A DNA stretch of 64,000 nt from Viscum album (Eukaryota; Streptophyta; Magnoliopsida; Santalales; Viscaceae), in the NCBI GenBank assembly GCA_963277665.1, contig OY728136.1, positions 811,419,123-811,483,122 on the forward strand, read 5' to 3'. The position numbers and the translations under genes are program-made. The notes beneath the pieces were generated by a model that saw only the letters and a program-made list of their open reading frames with translations, made no database searches and was not told where the DNA came from. Below are positions 9,758 through 22,019 of the stretch, in pieces (within the stretch, counting starts at the first letter, position 1; each line of letters starts with the position of its first letter).

Positions 9758-12052
9758 GTCAGAATAAGAAGAAATTTTTACACAAAAGTTTGGAATTAGA
9801 ATGAGATAAAAATTATTTAAATCCCTCATGATATTTATAATGATATTTCTAGTGTTTTATATAAGGATAATTCGAAATATGAGTTAATGTTTCATATAAT
9901 TACTTGGATTTTATTAAATGATCGAGATAGTGGTTTCCAAGAAATTAAATAAATGTCGGCATACTATAAGTGGGTGTGGATCTGGAATAGATGCATAAAG
10001 GGGTAAGATCCATGAAAACATATTTTTAATATTAATTAAATCAAGAATTGATGCATGACAATGATCCTTGATGCACAACTGGTTTGATAGTACTTGGGAA
10101 TATGCTATGGAAATTCACAAACTCTTTGTGAACAATATTGATGGATTTAAATAGAATATGGCTATTTATAACCTAAAATAAACCTAAGGTGTTATAGATT
10201 AATTTTTTTTCATGATTTAGAAATATAGTACGTGCTTTTTCATGAATATGTGGGTTCTCAACGATGATTATTGTTTCGCACAATATGATTCTGGTTATAG
10301 TCAATGGATAGAACCAGAATGATTCTTATGTAGACAGAATTAGATGGATTATTCAGGGGATATGAGAAACCATTGTGCATTATGTCTAGATATAAATATA
10401 TTGCGATTATGTCAAATAATCTATGACATCATATAATTAACAATGTAAGCTTCAGTGAGATTCTTAATTTATCAAATAAAAGGAATATTAAATTTTATGA
10501 TATTTAATGCATGAATGAAAAAAAGGGAAAGAAGAACAAGATTTATACTTGTTAAGAATATGTAATGAAGAAACTAGAGGAACACCGAAAATGGAAGGGA
10601 AGATGTTATCTATGTAAAAAAAGTGATATAGAGATAAAAATTATCAATGTGTTCAATGTATTATTTGTGGAGAACATGAGAATTACCCCACACAATTCCT
10701 TATCCTATGAATATAATTCTAAAACATGTAAGGACCTATTACATGCTAATATTTTAAGTTAAATGGTTTAATTATTTATTTATTTGGATTTGATATTTTT
10801 GAAATATATAAGTATTGATAAATATTACTTTTTTGGTATGGATTCAAATGAATATGCTGATTGGTTCTGATGACTTAGAAAATTAATTTAATGGAATGGT
10901 TATATTTTTGGAAAAAATAAAAATGGGAAGGTATACCTTAATATATTCTTAATGATGATAAATTGATTTTTAGTATCAATAAATAGATTATTTATATGGA
11001 TAAAGTTAATTAGATCGCATTGATGGCATAAAAATTGATAATGGATTCTGTGAAAAAGTGGTTTGTGCTATCATATATAGAGATTAGATCATTTTTTGAT
11101 TTAAAGATTATATCCAATGATATTTTGAATAATTAATCATTAATGTTTATGATATGTATTTAAGGTAATTTATATTATCACCTTGTTTCTAGAGAATACA
11201 CGGTGATGTTATTCTGATGTATGGAATGTGACAACCAATATCCTACGTTATCATTTAAAGGAGATCAATCTTAAGCTATTTTTGACAAATTTAGTGACCT
11301 TCTTTGTATATTTTTTCATTTTCTTCTTTTGGAAGTGTTATAAGGTTGTACAATTATGTATTTGTTTAATTTAAACTTTTAATGAGGTTTTAGAGATTAA
11401 TGTACTATCACGCCATATAAGGATTTATGCATATTAGATAACCTATTATAACAATTAGGTTGTGATGATAAATAATGATAGATTAAATAACTTATCATTA
11501 AAATTATAAATCATATGATCCCTCATTTCTTTAGTCATAAATAATTTCCCAACATTTTTTAGAGTAATAAATGAAGTTGAATTTGGTAAAGAGACAAACA
11601 AATGGTGAGATTGTGTGAATGAAAATGAATGAAATTGTGTATATATATCCACATGTGAAAATTAATCAACTCTTGTAAAATGGTATTAAAATAAAATTTA
11701 ATCTCATTATCATTGTTTATAATGGTATCACTTACCTTTTGAAGCATCATTGGTTTATTTCATTGTGATTGTTAACTTTATGCTGACAATTTTTTCTCTC
11801 ACTTGCAATCAGAACATGATAGTTATATTTCTCTTCAATGTACATGTTTTTACTCCTAACCATATTCTTATATGTGGAAAACTAATTATGAGTTTCAATT
11901 GATAACCATTATGTTTTTGGATTTCATTTTTTTAAATTATGTTTCATTATTCCTCTTTATGTTGTGGGTTTCTATAAAATGAGCATTCAAGTACAAAATT
12001 TTGATATCTTAGAAGATTTTTGATGGGAAAATTACTTTTAAGGTGGGTAGAA
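9758..12052 (+). mobile_element. Old element, decayed internal region
   Basis: Parallels A's interior in order and length (about 2.3 kb). It has the AAATAAACCTAAGGTGTT block near 10185 that also stands near 2600 in A, a degraded gag around 10560-10760, and a polypurine-like AAGGTGGGTAGAA ending at 12052. I see no SINE at the position where A and C carry one. The remaining short frames are chance. Confidence 0.6.
10565..10762 (+). pseudogene. gag: Degraded gag zinc-knuckle relic in Old
   Basis: Two cysteine-rich scraps survive in different frames. One frame reads RCYLCKKS; another reads CIICGEHENYPTQF, which lines up with the second knuckle of A (CFKC...GNYANQC) and C (CYNCREMGNYANEF). The knuckle spacing is broken by substitutions and at least one frameshift. 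This was a nucleocapsid-type domain of a gag-only element and is now non-functional. Its position upstream of the polypurine-like tract mirrors A. Confidence 0.45.
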
Positions 12053-12056
12053 TGTA
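12053..12056 (+). repeat. First four bases of Old's 3' LTR, cut by CACTA-A
   Basis: TGTA follows the polypurine-like tract exactly as TGTAACACCC follows it in A. The next base begins CACTACTAC, the CACTA-A terminus. The LTR resumes at 61101. Confidence 0.6.
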
Positions 12057-12350
12057 CACTACTACATAATAAGATTTAAACAGTGATGTACTTTATCAGT
12101 GCTAGAAAAAATCACTAATAATGGTTCCCTTTTCCAGTGTTAAAATAATACCTAATAATGTTATCCCATTATCTGTATTTTTTTATGCTGAGAAATGGAT
12201 TCATTTATTAATGATTTATTTTTATCATTGATAAAGGCTACACTTTGTTAGCACATTATTTGTTTCAGTGATAAAAGGAACCCTTTATCAAGAATTTATT
12301 TTTAGACCCCATAAAGGGGTCCTTTATTTGCACCTATTTAGCTCTTATAA
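12057..12350 (+). repeat. Left terminal and subterminal repeats of CACTA-A
   Basis: After the CACTACTAC end come repeated short motifs in both orientations: TTTATCAGTGCT, GATAAAGG, CACTAATAATGG and a CCCCATAAAGGGG palindrome. They reappear inverted at 60800-61100, inside the arms near 13690-13830 and 28860-28960, and at the palindrome centre. In CACTA elements such repeats bind the element-encoded DNA-binding protein. Confidence 0.6.
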
Positions 12351-13139
12351 AGGTCCGAATGAAATGAAATAAGTAAACACATAATAAATATAATTGAGAT
12401 TATTAAAAAATAAATTAAAATTTTAATTAATTAAAGAATTATTTATAAAATAGATAAATAGATAAATTGATTAGAATATTTATAAATTATAAATACTAAT
12501 GAATTATATATATTAAATACATAGATATTTTTAAAATGAATATTAAACAAATAATTATTCAAAATATGAAAATTGAGAAAAATAATAAACATTTAAATTA
12601 AATTATTATTCGTAATCTTAATAAATATTACATATTAAATATATAGTTTTTTATTAATGTATAAAAATATGATTTATATTTAATAAAATATTTTTGATTT
12701 ACATTAAATAGTAATATATTTATTGAATAATTGTGTATAACTAAAAAATAATTTGAAAAAAATATTGACTAATTGTATTGACTAATGGAAATAATTGAAT
12801 TTTGTTTTATTTTTCAATTTAACAATGATCTAACAAGTTTTATACTGATTTCACAAATACATAATTAATTCTTTTTTATATAGAAATCACACATAATCTT
12901 GTTTTTTGGGGAATTTAATCAATCTATAGTATTTAATTTTTGTTTATTTATTTACAATGCTTTAATGTTTTCAATATGTATTCATCATTATTTCAATATA
13001 TACCAATTTTTCTTGATAATTTATATTTAATTAATAAAACTCATTGATCTATTCAATATTTTGAAAGTGTACTCATTTTTAATTGTTAAATTTTACTCAT
13101 TTTTAGCATTCCTCCACATATGTTCTAATATTCATTACT

Positions 13140-13640
13140 AATGAAGAATATATATTTTTAAAAAATTATTTATAAATAAATATTTTTATAAATGGATATT
13201 TACTATTTTTATACATTTATATATTTAAAATTATAAATAAATAAATACTATTTTTTTTCAAAAAAGTAATTATATGATTATAAATATATAATTATCATAT
13301 TATAAAAAGTTTATTTAAATAATAATATATTTTATATAATAATAACTTTAATATATGTATTTATAATTAATTTTATAAATATATATAATTAAATAATTTT
13401 TTTTAAATAAAAATCATTTATATATATATATTAATATATGATTATAAAATTATAATAAATATATTTATGTAAATAATATATTTAATTTGATAATATATAT
13501 ATATTTATTTAAGTTTTTAATATATATATATATATATATTAAATATATATAAAATTATATAAATATCTTTAAAAAATATTTTTATTTATTTTTATAATTA
13601 ATTTATTTGTGTATAATTAATTAGCCCTAATAAAAGGCAT
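13140..13640. repeat. AT-rich low-complexity tract, left arm
   Basis: Almost only A and T with short TA runs and no gene. Together with 14300-14960 it mirrors the TA-rich tracts at 27530-28160 and 28980-29320 in the right arm. Confidence 0.8.
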
Positions 13641-14299
13641 ATTTATTTTAATTTTTTAGAACTACAAAGATAATTCTTTATTAGTGCTAAAAAGTGATGT
13701 TAAAATCCATCTTTATTAGTGTTAAAACATCAATGCTGAAAAAGATAGTTTATATCAACGCAATTTGATTTAGCATTGATAAAAGTGATCTTTATCAACA
13801 CATTTTTGGAATCACTGATAAATGTGTCCCCATCTATTCAAATATCCTTAACTAGTTGTGAACTCAATGCGATATCAATGATTTTCATGGAAACCTCCCT
13901 CTGTCGGTGCCCATCCTTGGTGAATTGATGCTTGTATCAAGGCTCAAATCCAAGGGTCGAACAATTTCCAGGCTCAAATCCAAGGCTCAAATGGTTTAAT
14001 GGAAAAATGAATCCAATTTTCAAACATTATCCATGTTTTTGACATCTCTAATATTTCATTGTTGATTCAGAGCATTAATCCAGCATATCTTATTTCTTTC
14101 TCATCCTCCAAACTCATTTATTTAATGTTTGGTGACATCTATTTTATATTTTATCACAATTTTTTATTAATATTGGAATATACATGTGGTCAACCATGTT
14201 TATTGAGGATGTTCGGCTGAATGGAGATGGGGTTATTGTTCCTTGAACTTCCCCACCCTCACCACTTACCGATTATGCGCAACCCAACCACCCCACATC

Positions 14300-14960
14300 A
14301 CATAACACATATTAAAATAATGATATATATATATATATATATTAGAAAAATTATTGAATATTTATATTTATATGCACCCAAAGACCTGCACACAAGTTTA
14401 TAAATCTATTTTTATTTAAGTATGTCAATATATATGTGTGTTTATAAATAATATATATGTATTTTTTTACACACACACATATATATTATTTGGTAATAAA
14501 TGGATTTAACACATTAAATATATAAATATGGTTAATATTTATATATTTATATGTATGAATTTGAAAAAATATAAACATATAAAAAAACCCATATATTTTG
14601 TATTATATATTATATATTTATATATTATACATATGTATATAGAACCACATACATTTATATTTTAAAAATACAAATATATATAATTTATTATATATTATAA
14701 AAATAAATTATGATAATATATATTATACATATAAAAATATATATTATACTATAAAACTATATATTATTCAAATATGTTATAAAAATATATTATACCAATA
14801 TATTATAGAGATATACTATATTAATATATTTCGAAAATATACTATATAAATATTTTATACAATTATATTATAAAAATATATTTAATAAAAATATGTTACA
14901 AAAATATATTACAAAAACATATCTATGAATACAATTAAAAAATTGAAAAAATTGGCATAA
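14300..14960. repeat. AT-rich tract with TATATTA/ATATATTA short repeats
   Basis: Repeated TATATTATA-type blocks about 30 bases apart between 14680 and 14930. Inverted counterpart at 27530-28160. No coding potential. Confidence 0.7.
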
Positions 14961-17769
14961 AGATTCCTCTAACTTAGAATCTATTTTGGTAAGAGTGGGT
15001 TATCTCGCATTTGACATAAAACCATTATATCTTCCATAATTACTATTATTTATTTCATTATGACTAAAATTTTATACTATGTGCCCACAAATCACCGTAG
15101 AACCCATAATGGACATGAAGTTTAAATTTTCATATAAAGAATGATCTTAATCTACGTTAATATAATTCATGTTTTCAACCAGTCTAGATATAATTATTGA
15201 ATCAATTTATCAACTAGTAATTTTGAGATGTCGAAAACCTTTATCATTTTTTTGGGAATATTCTTTTCCTAAAATTATTTTTTAAATATCTTATTGATTT
15301 TTAATAGAATTTTTTTTTAGTTGTTATCAAATATTTGATATACTATTAATATTAAATGTAATAATTTCATAGGTTGTTACTTTAAATTTTCAAAGAAACA
15401 AAATGGAGGTTATCAGATTCTATATATGATGGATTAATTATTAGAAATTATTTTTATCTATTGATCAATTTAGGTCTACTTGTAGTGGTTCCACCCATAG
15501 TAATCTCTAAGTACCTAACATGTATATAAAATAACTCTTTATTTATCAATATAATGTATCAATACATTTTTATATAATTTAGTTGATCGAATGATAGTTT
15601 ATTATTCTTGTTTATCATATTTTGGATTCTTATAACTCTTTAACTACCTATATAATGATTTTATTTTTTTGAGGAATTTAAAAATTCATGATGGATAATT
15701 TTAATAGATATTTGTCTAGTAATTGTTACTTGATTAAATGTATTAAAACTGAGAATTATCCAATAAATATAGAATTTAAAGAGGTCCTAATGATTCATAT
15801 ATCATAACATGTCCCTTTCAAGACCCCTTAAATCACATAGAAGAATTTTTATGCTCCCAAAATGTCACTATAAATTGGAAATTATTTAATAACTATTTAA
15901 AATGATGTAATTATTTAAAATGGTAGGTATTTTACATTTTCAAAATACAATGTAGTAAAATTTACTTCCTCATCAGCTTCATCTTCCAAACAATAATTAT
16001 TTTATTCTATCACCTTGAGACTCATCATTCATCTCTTTTATGTTTCTTGTACTACATTAGCATTATTCACCCCATGGATAACTAATTCTTATAGTATTTT
16101 AAGAAACATGGGTATATGTTCACATGATATAGTGGATGTGTGTCAAGAAATAAAATTAAATAATAAATGTTTGGTAGATGAGTTTATGAGAATCCTTGTT
16201 GTCTACAAATTTAACTATTGAATTAATTAAGATTGAGAATTTCCCTATTATTGGTAGATCGCAATTTGTTCATACTAGTCCCAATGTTGGAAATGTATTG
16301 TAAGATAGATGGGAAAAAATACAGGATTTGGATTCTTGATAGAGGAATCAAATCATTAAAATCATTAAAAATTATGAGAGTTCAATGAGAATGAATTTTT
16401 TTAATATAATATGTTTTTTATCATAATAATATATATTCTCAACTACATTAACAAAATATAAATTAAAATTTTGGCTAGTCATGCATAGAATCACTTCAGA
16501 GAATGACGACATTACAAATCCCTCAGAAGAATAAACTATAATGAAGGAAGCCCTTTTGAAATATGTAAAGTTAATGTTACAATATTTTTTATCTATTTTA
16601 ATGAAAATTTATATAATTAAATGTTGACATAATTTTCATTATTTTTTCTGAGTTAATTTATATTAGAATATTTATGTCCATCTATCAGGAATTTATGCAC
16701 CCAAAAAACCATGTACTTTATCTCCCTTAATACCTTTTCTGCACTTTAGTGTTCCATTTATTAGTTTCCTTCACATCTCCTCCACTAACTTTGTAGGAAG
16801 ATCATCAACACCAACTCTTATCATTCAAAAAGTTAATGTTGTTTTTTTAACAATACAATTAGTTTATATATAATTAATTGATTGTTTCTTATTATATATA
16901 ATTTATTTATTTTTTTAATTACTGACATATTTGTTTTTTTATATAGGTGGATTTTTTTTTTAATATGGGGTGTTATTTTCATTTATTGTTCCTCTCTACA
17001 ACAAAACATCCACAATCCTATTCTCCCATGAATCCTTTTTATAGTAATTGTGTTAGAGTTTATCAAATTCCTTCAAGTTACCTCTACTACTCAATCATAG
17101 AGGTAATCTTGTTATTTACACTGTATAATCATTCTTTGTAGAATTAATGAATTTTTTCATATTTATGATTAATTTAATCTTTTAATGTATTACTCATATA
17201 ATTATTTTATCATATAAAGCTACAATATTTTATTCTTGTTGGGGTGGTTTGTATGAATCTACTAATTCTCAATAGAGATTATACTTCGAGCCTGCAACTT
17301 AGATAACGAAAAAAAGGAAATTTATCATGAATGCATACAACCATCATGAAAATATGAATTCCTACTTTTTTATTTAATTAATATTTTCATCTTTTTATAT
17401 TCTATTTGTAAGTTAATTTCATTATAATTTTTATCTAATAATTTTTTATTTTTTCCAAATATTATATGGTTAGTCATATATTTCATTAAAATATCTGTAA
17501 TAAGGCACAAAAGAGATAATATGTTTCTTTAATCCAATGTTATTATGATTTCCATTTCCACTGCCTTTATTTGTACAATTGTGAACACTTTATATTAAGC
17601 AGATGTTCATAACCAAAAAACATTCTCATTTTTGAAGTGAAAAATAGGAGAGGTGGACCATGTGCTTATTAATGTGTAATCTCATGATATAATGGGCCAT
17701 GACCTTCATCTTCTATTATGGATTTCAACAATGATAAATATTTTTGAGCTAAAAACCTCAACAAAATAT

Positions 17770-20440
17770 ACAGTGTCGGATGTTTGAGAAATAAAGTAAA
17801 TAGAAATCAGGGTTCAATGTCTGTTAGAGTTTTTGATACATTGGGATACTTAGAAATTATTTGAACCTCAATATGATACATTATGTGACTCGTATGACTC
17901 AAAGTGATTCTTTTTATTTAAAATTGAAATCGTATTTAGTAAAAATGACAAGAGACCTAATTAAATACAAAAAAACACACTCCAAATATTTTTATAATTT
18001 ATTGAAATGATTAAAATTTAATTTTTGACATGTATGAAATATCTGTACATCAATCCAATACAAAATGTGATCTATATGGCTCAATATGTCCATTATTTGT
18101 TTAAAATCGACATTTTAGTTCAAAACATGTCCTTCATTGAAAACTAAGATAAATCATGTTGAAATTATTGATAATTTCATAAATCAATTCATATATCATT
18201 TTTGATATTTTTTAATTAATCTCAAATCAATGTAAAACACTATGAGATATTTATTAGTCAAAGTGTGTGTTTTCAGTTAAAAATGATTTTTTTTTAAAAA
18301 GAGATGGGACATACTCAGAACTGAGAAATTTTTTTAGACTATTTTAATAAATAAAGAACACTATCCATAAGTAATTTAGGATATGTAGGAATCATTCGTA
18401 CCACAATCTGATCCATATTGTGACCAATAAGACAGTAAGTGTTTCTTTTTATTTATATTTAACTTTAATTTTAGTAAAAATAACAACTGACATACTAAAA
18501 ATAGATAAAAAATTATTTGATTGTTTTGATACATTTAATTATTAATTCATATGTCATTTGGGACATATAGTATTTATCCATACCTAAATTTTATGAATAG
18601 TCTCACAATTATAACACCAAGTGTGTCTTTTTATTTAAAATTCACAATAATTTTAGTAAAAAGTAAAACTAACTTCCTGAAAATTGAGAACCCACATTCT
18701 TATTGTTTTGATACTTTATAGAAAAGATAAATAATTAAATTTTCTAATGTAGAAATCATCTTCAAAACAATATGATACATGATAATCCCAGTATTACTTA
18801 ATATGTCTGGTATCTGTTTAAAATCAACCTTTTAGATCAAAAGGTGTCAATCATTGAATAATGATAAAACATAATCAAATTTTCCTGAAATGTTAGGAAA
18901 TAAATTCATAATCATTTTTGATGTGTAGGAATCTGTCTCATGTCACACCGATTCATGATGGGGTCTGTTTGAGACAAATTGTCTGTTTCCAGTTTAAAAT
19001 AAAATTTTATTAAATAACACATGTGACATACTAAAAACTAAGGAAAAAAATTCGCGTTCTTTTTATACTTTATTAAAATGTTACATAAGTGATTTGGGAT
19101 CTGTAGAAACCATCATAAATTCAATACAATAAATGGTGTGACCATAATGACTCCAAGTTTTTCTTTTTATTTAAAACTGACATTAATTTTAGTAAAAATG
19201 AAAACAAACATTCTCAAAAATGAGAAAACTTATTCATATTATTTTAAAAAAAATATTATTTATGATAAATAAATAATTTTTGATGAGTAGGAGTCAACCA
19301 CATCTTAAATGATGCATTTTGTGATTGATATGACTCGATGTGGATATTTTTATTTAAAATTGCTATCAATTCTAGTAAAATAGGAAACTAACCTACTAAA
19401 AACTATGAAAATGAATTTTGAATGTTGTATTCAATTATTAAAACAATCAATTGTTCATTTTTTATTTTTAGGAATCATTCGCAACTCAATCTGATATACA
19501 ATGTTCCTGTTATAACTCATTGTGTCTGTTATCAATTGATAATTGACAATTTTGTTCAAAAAGTGTCACTAATTGAAAACTAATAAAATTTTCTCATATT
19601 TTCCTTATCATTCTTGAAACAATAGAAAATAATTTTTTATTTTTATAAATAATAATAATGACAAACTAATACACGATGTGATCTGTATGATTCAAAGTGT
19701 GTGTTCTTAGTTTAAAATGTCAGTTTAGTAAAAAAATAGAACTTACAAACTCAAAACTAAGAAAAACAATTAAATTTTTTTACATTCTAAAAATGACCCA
19801 TATGTCATTTTAGATGTCTAGGAATCAGACTCACCACAATCTGACACATGGGATGACCGATATGACTTCATGTGCTTATTTTTATTCAAAATTGACGTCA
19901 ATTATAGTAAAAAGGAAAAATGACCTTCTGAAAAAAAAAAATCATATTGTTTTTTTACATTATTACAATGATAAATAAAACATTTATTATGTTTAGGAAT
20001 AAATCTAATCTCATTCGGATTCACAATGTTCCTGGTAAGACACAATGTGTTCATTATCAGTTTAAAATCAAAATTTTGGCCCAAAAAGCATCACTCAATA
20101 AAAACTAATAAAATGCACTTGTATTGTCTTAATAATTTAAGAAAATTATTAAAATGTTTTCAATGATGTTTATGAATTAGTATCACATCAAACTGACACA
20201 TGATGTGACAAGTTTTAGATCAATTATGTGTTTCCATTTCAAAATGACATTTTAGTATAAAAGACAAGTATCTTTCTCAAAAATGAAAAACACATTCATA
20301 TTATATTGATACATTAGAAAAAGGATCTATATGTCATTTGAGACATCTATGAATAAGACCCACCAAAATCTAAAGCATTGTGTGACTGATATGACTACAA
20401 GTTCATATTTTCAATATATAAGTGTCATTTTAGTATAAAA
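17770..20440 (+). repeat. Tandem array of about 179-bp satellite-like units, left arm
   Basis: A recurring landmark, (T)GTAGGAATCA followed by CAATCTGATAC-like sequence, recurs near 17847, 18034, 18205, 18384, 18565, 18744, 18922, 19102, 19284, 19466, 19643, 19826, 19991, 20165 and 20343. Most steps are 171-183 bases. Units are strongly diverged. They sort into types by the segment after TTTAAAAT: type A carries TTTTAGTAAAAATGA, type B carries GTGTC..TCATTGAAAACTAATAAAA, type C lacks both. The order A-B-C-A recurs with a step of about 715 bases near 18110, 18820 and 19540, a higher-order repeat. No reading frame is conserved. Confidence 0.75.
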
Positions 20441-20979
20441 TGTGCATCATAGCACCAAAATAGATAAAATTAACCTCTATGGTTTTCTCATTATTCTGTA
20501 TGCTATTAAATAGTAAATTTACTTATCATTTTTATCTTATAATTATTTAGATAATTTTTATAGAGATAAACCATTATGGTGGACAATAAATGGTGTGACA
20601 TGGAAGAATCAACATCAACTCAATCAGATAGACATTGTTCTTATTATGACTGAAAGATTAGTTTATAATTAACACACTCTATTAATTTATATATTTATAT
20701 TGTTACTAAATGAAAAAAAATCTTATATTGGTCCACTTATTCCTTGATTAGGTTTTATGATAAAAAGAAAAAGGAACTCTAATGCTTTTGAATGTATGCA
20801 ATAATTTGTTCATAATTTTATAAACCAATATTTAAATTGCCTATATTAAGTTTTTTTCATTTATTTTTATTAAAAAAATTATTTCATTTTTGAATTATAT
20901 ATTACTAACTGATTTTTCTAATTTGGTGTTATTTTTCTGTTGTTGTGGTGTTCTGTTACAACACACTATAACATGCGCC

Positions 20980-21560
20980 ATTATAAGCCTTTCTACATGT
21001 GTGGATACATGAGTCCAATGTTAGGGCTTTTAGAAGCGCTGATAAAGGTCTCATTTATCAATGATTAAGAAATAATGGATATAGGACCTCTATATATAGG
21101 CTTCTAAAATAGATTATAAAGGACCCCATTATTAATTCTTCAAAAAGTGTTGATGAAGGACCCCATTACAAGTGCTTCAAAAAGAGATGATAAAGTGCCC
21201 ATTTTTATGTTTTCTTAGTGGTGATAAATGATAGGGGATTTTAATACCTATAAAGTAGTTAGTGCTTCTCTAGAGCTGAGAAAGTCCATTATTAGCATTT
21301 TCTATAGAAGTGTGATTAAAATCCCTAGAATTTTATCAATGCTAAAGACACACTGATAAAGGGGTACTTTATAAGTGCCAATAATGGGGTCCTTTATCAA
21401 CACTTTTGGAAGATCAGATAAAGGGGTACTTTATTAGTTCTTAAAAACACTCAAAAAAGGGTCTGATAGAGTGTGTTATAATAGAACCATTGAAATGTAT
21501 TCTAATAGAACATCACATCTCCAAAAACCCCACAATATCAGAAAAATAAACTACAAGTAT
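20980..21560. repeat. Centre of the CACTA-A palindrome with terminal-type repeats
   Basis: Subterminal-type motifs (CTGATAAAGG, AATAATGGGGTCC, TCAACACTTTT) are mirrored about 21240-21280. GGGATTTTAAT near 21235 pairs with ATTAAAATCCC at 21315-21325, and GTGTGTT..AACAGAAC..CAGAAAAATAA is present on both sides. A sequence reading CTATAGAAGTG ends at 21313 and resembles a CACTA terminus. The centre is therefore built like a terminus. Confidence 0.6.
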
Positions 21561-22019
21561 AGAATTTAAATGAAATAAAATTTACAACAAAAATACAAGA
21601 AAAAACACTATATTAAAGATATTTTTATAAATGGTTTAAACAATTATAAAAGTAATTTTTTTACGTAAATTAGAAAAAATATTGTTCCTTTTGTTTTTGA
21701 TCCTAACCACTGATCGTGAAAAAAATACATAAGAAAACAATTTTTCTGTTAGTAATAATATATAGAAATAAATTAACACAAAAGTGTGTATTTTAAACTA
21801 AACATTGATTTATACCCAAGAATACTGTGTATTAGAATGAGTTGCAGTTGATTATTGCTGTCACACCATTTCATAGTCATATTCAAGCATTATCTCTCTG
21901 AAAATTAACTAAATAAGTAAAATATAAAAATGAGAAGTAAATTAATGATGTGATACATGATAGAATTATGATAAAAAATTCTAGGATTGTTTTCACGGTT
22001 TTGGTGATGTGATGCATGT

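Larger units (their letters stand above)
12057..21250 (+). repeat. Left arm of the CACTA-A palindrome (about 9.2 kb)
   Basis: Inverted matches to the right arm were found at 12500-13140 with 29320-29964, 13690-13830 with 28860-28960, 13860-14000 with 28690-28850, 14225-14270 with 28425-28470, 15000-15260 with 27210-27470, 15760-15840 with 26630-26720, 16050-16200 with 26280-26420, 17610-17720 with 24760-24880, and the 179-bp arrays. Once CACTA-B is subtracted most pairs share one symmetry centre near 21240; a few are offset by about 100 bases from indels. The short open frames in the arm (14221, 16015, 16947) are not conserved and are probably chance. Confidence 0.75.

Noticed and set aside
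12057..13830. Stand-alone MITE or short CACTA ending at 13830
   Set aside because: The subterminal-type repeats near 13690-13830 have inverted partners at 28860-28960 inside the larger palindrome, so they are internal to CACTA-A.
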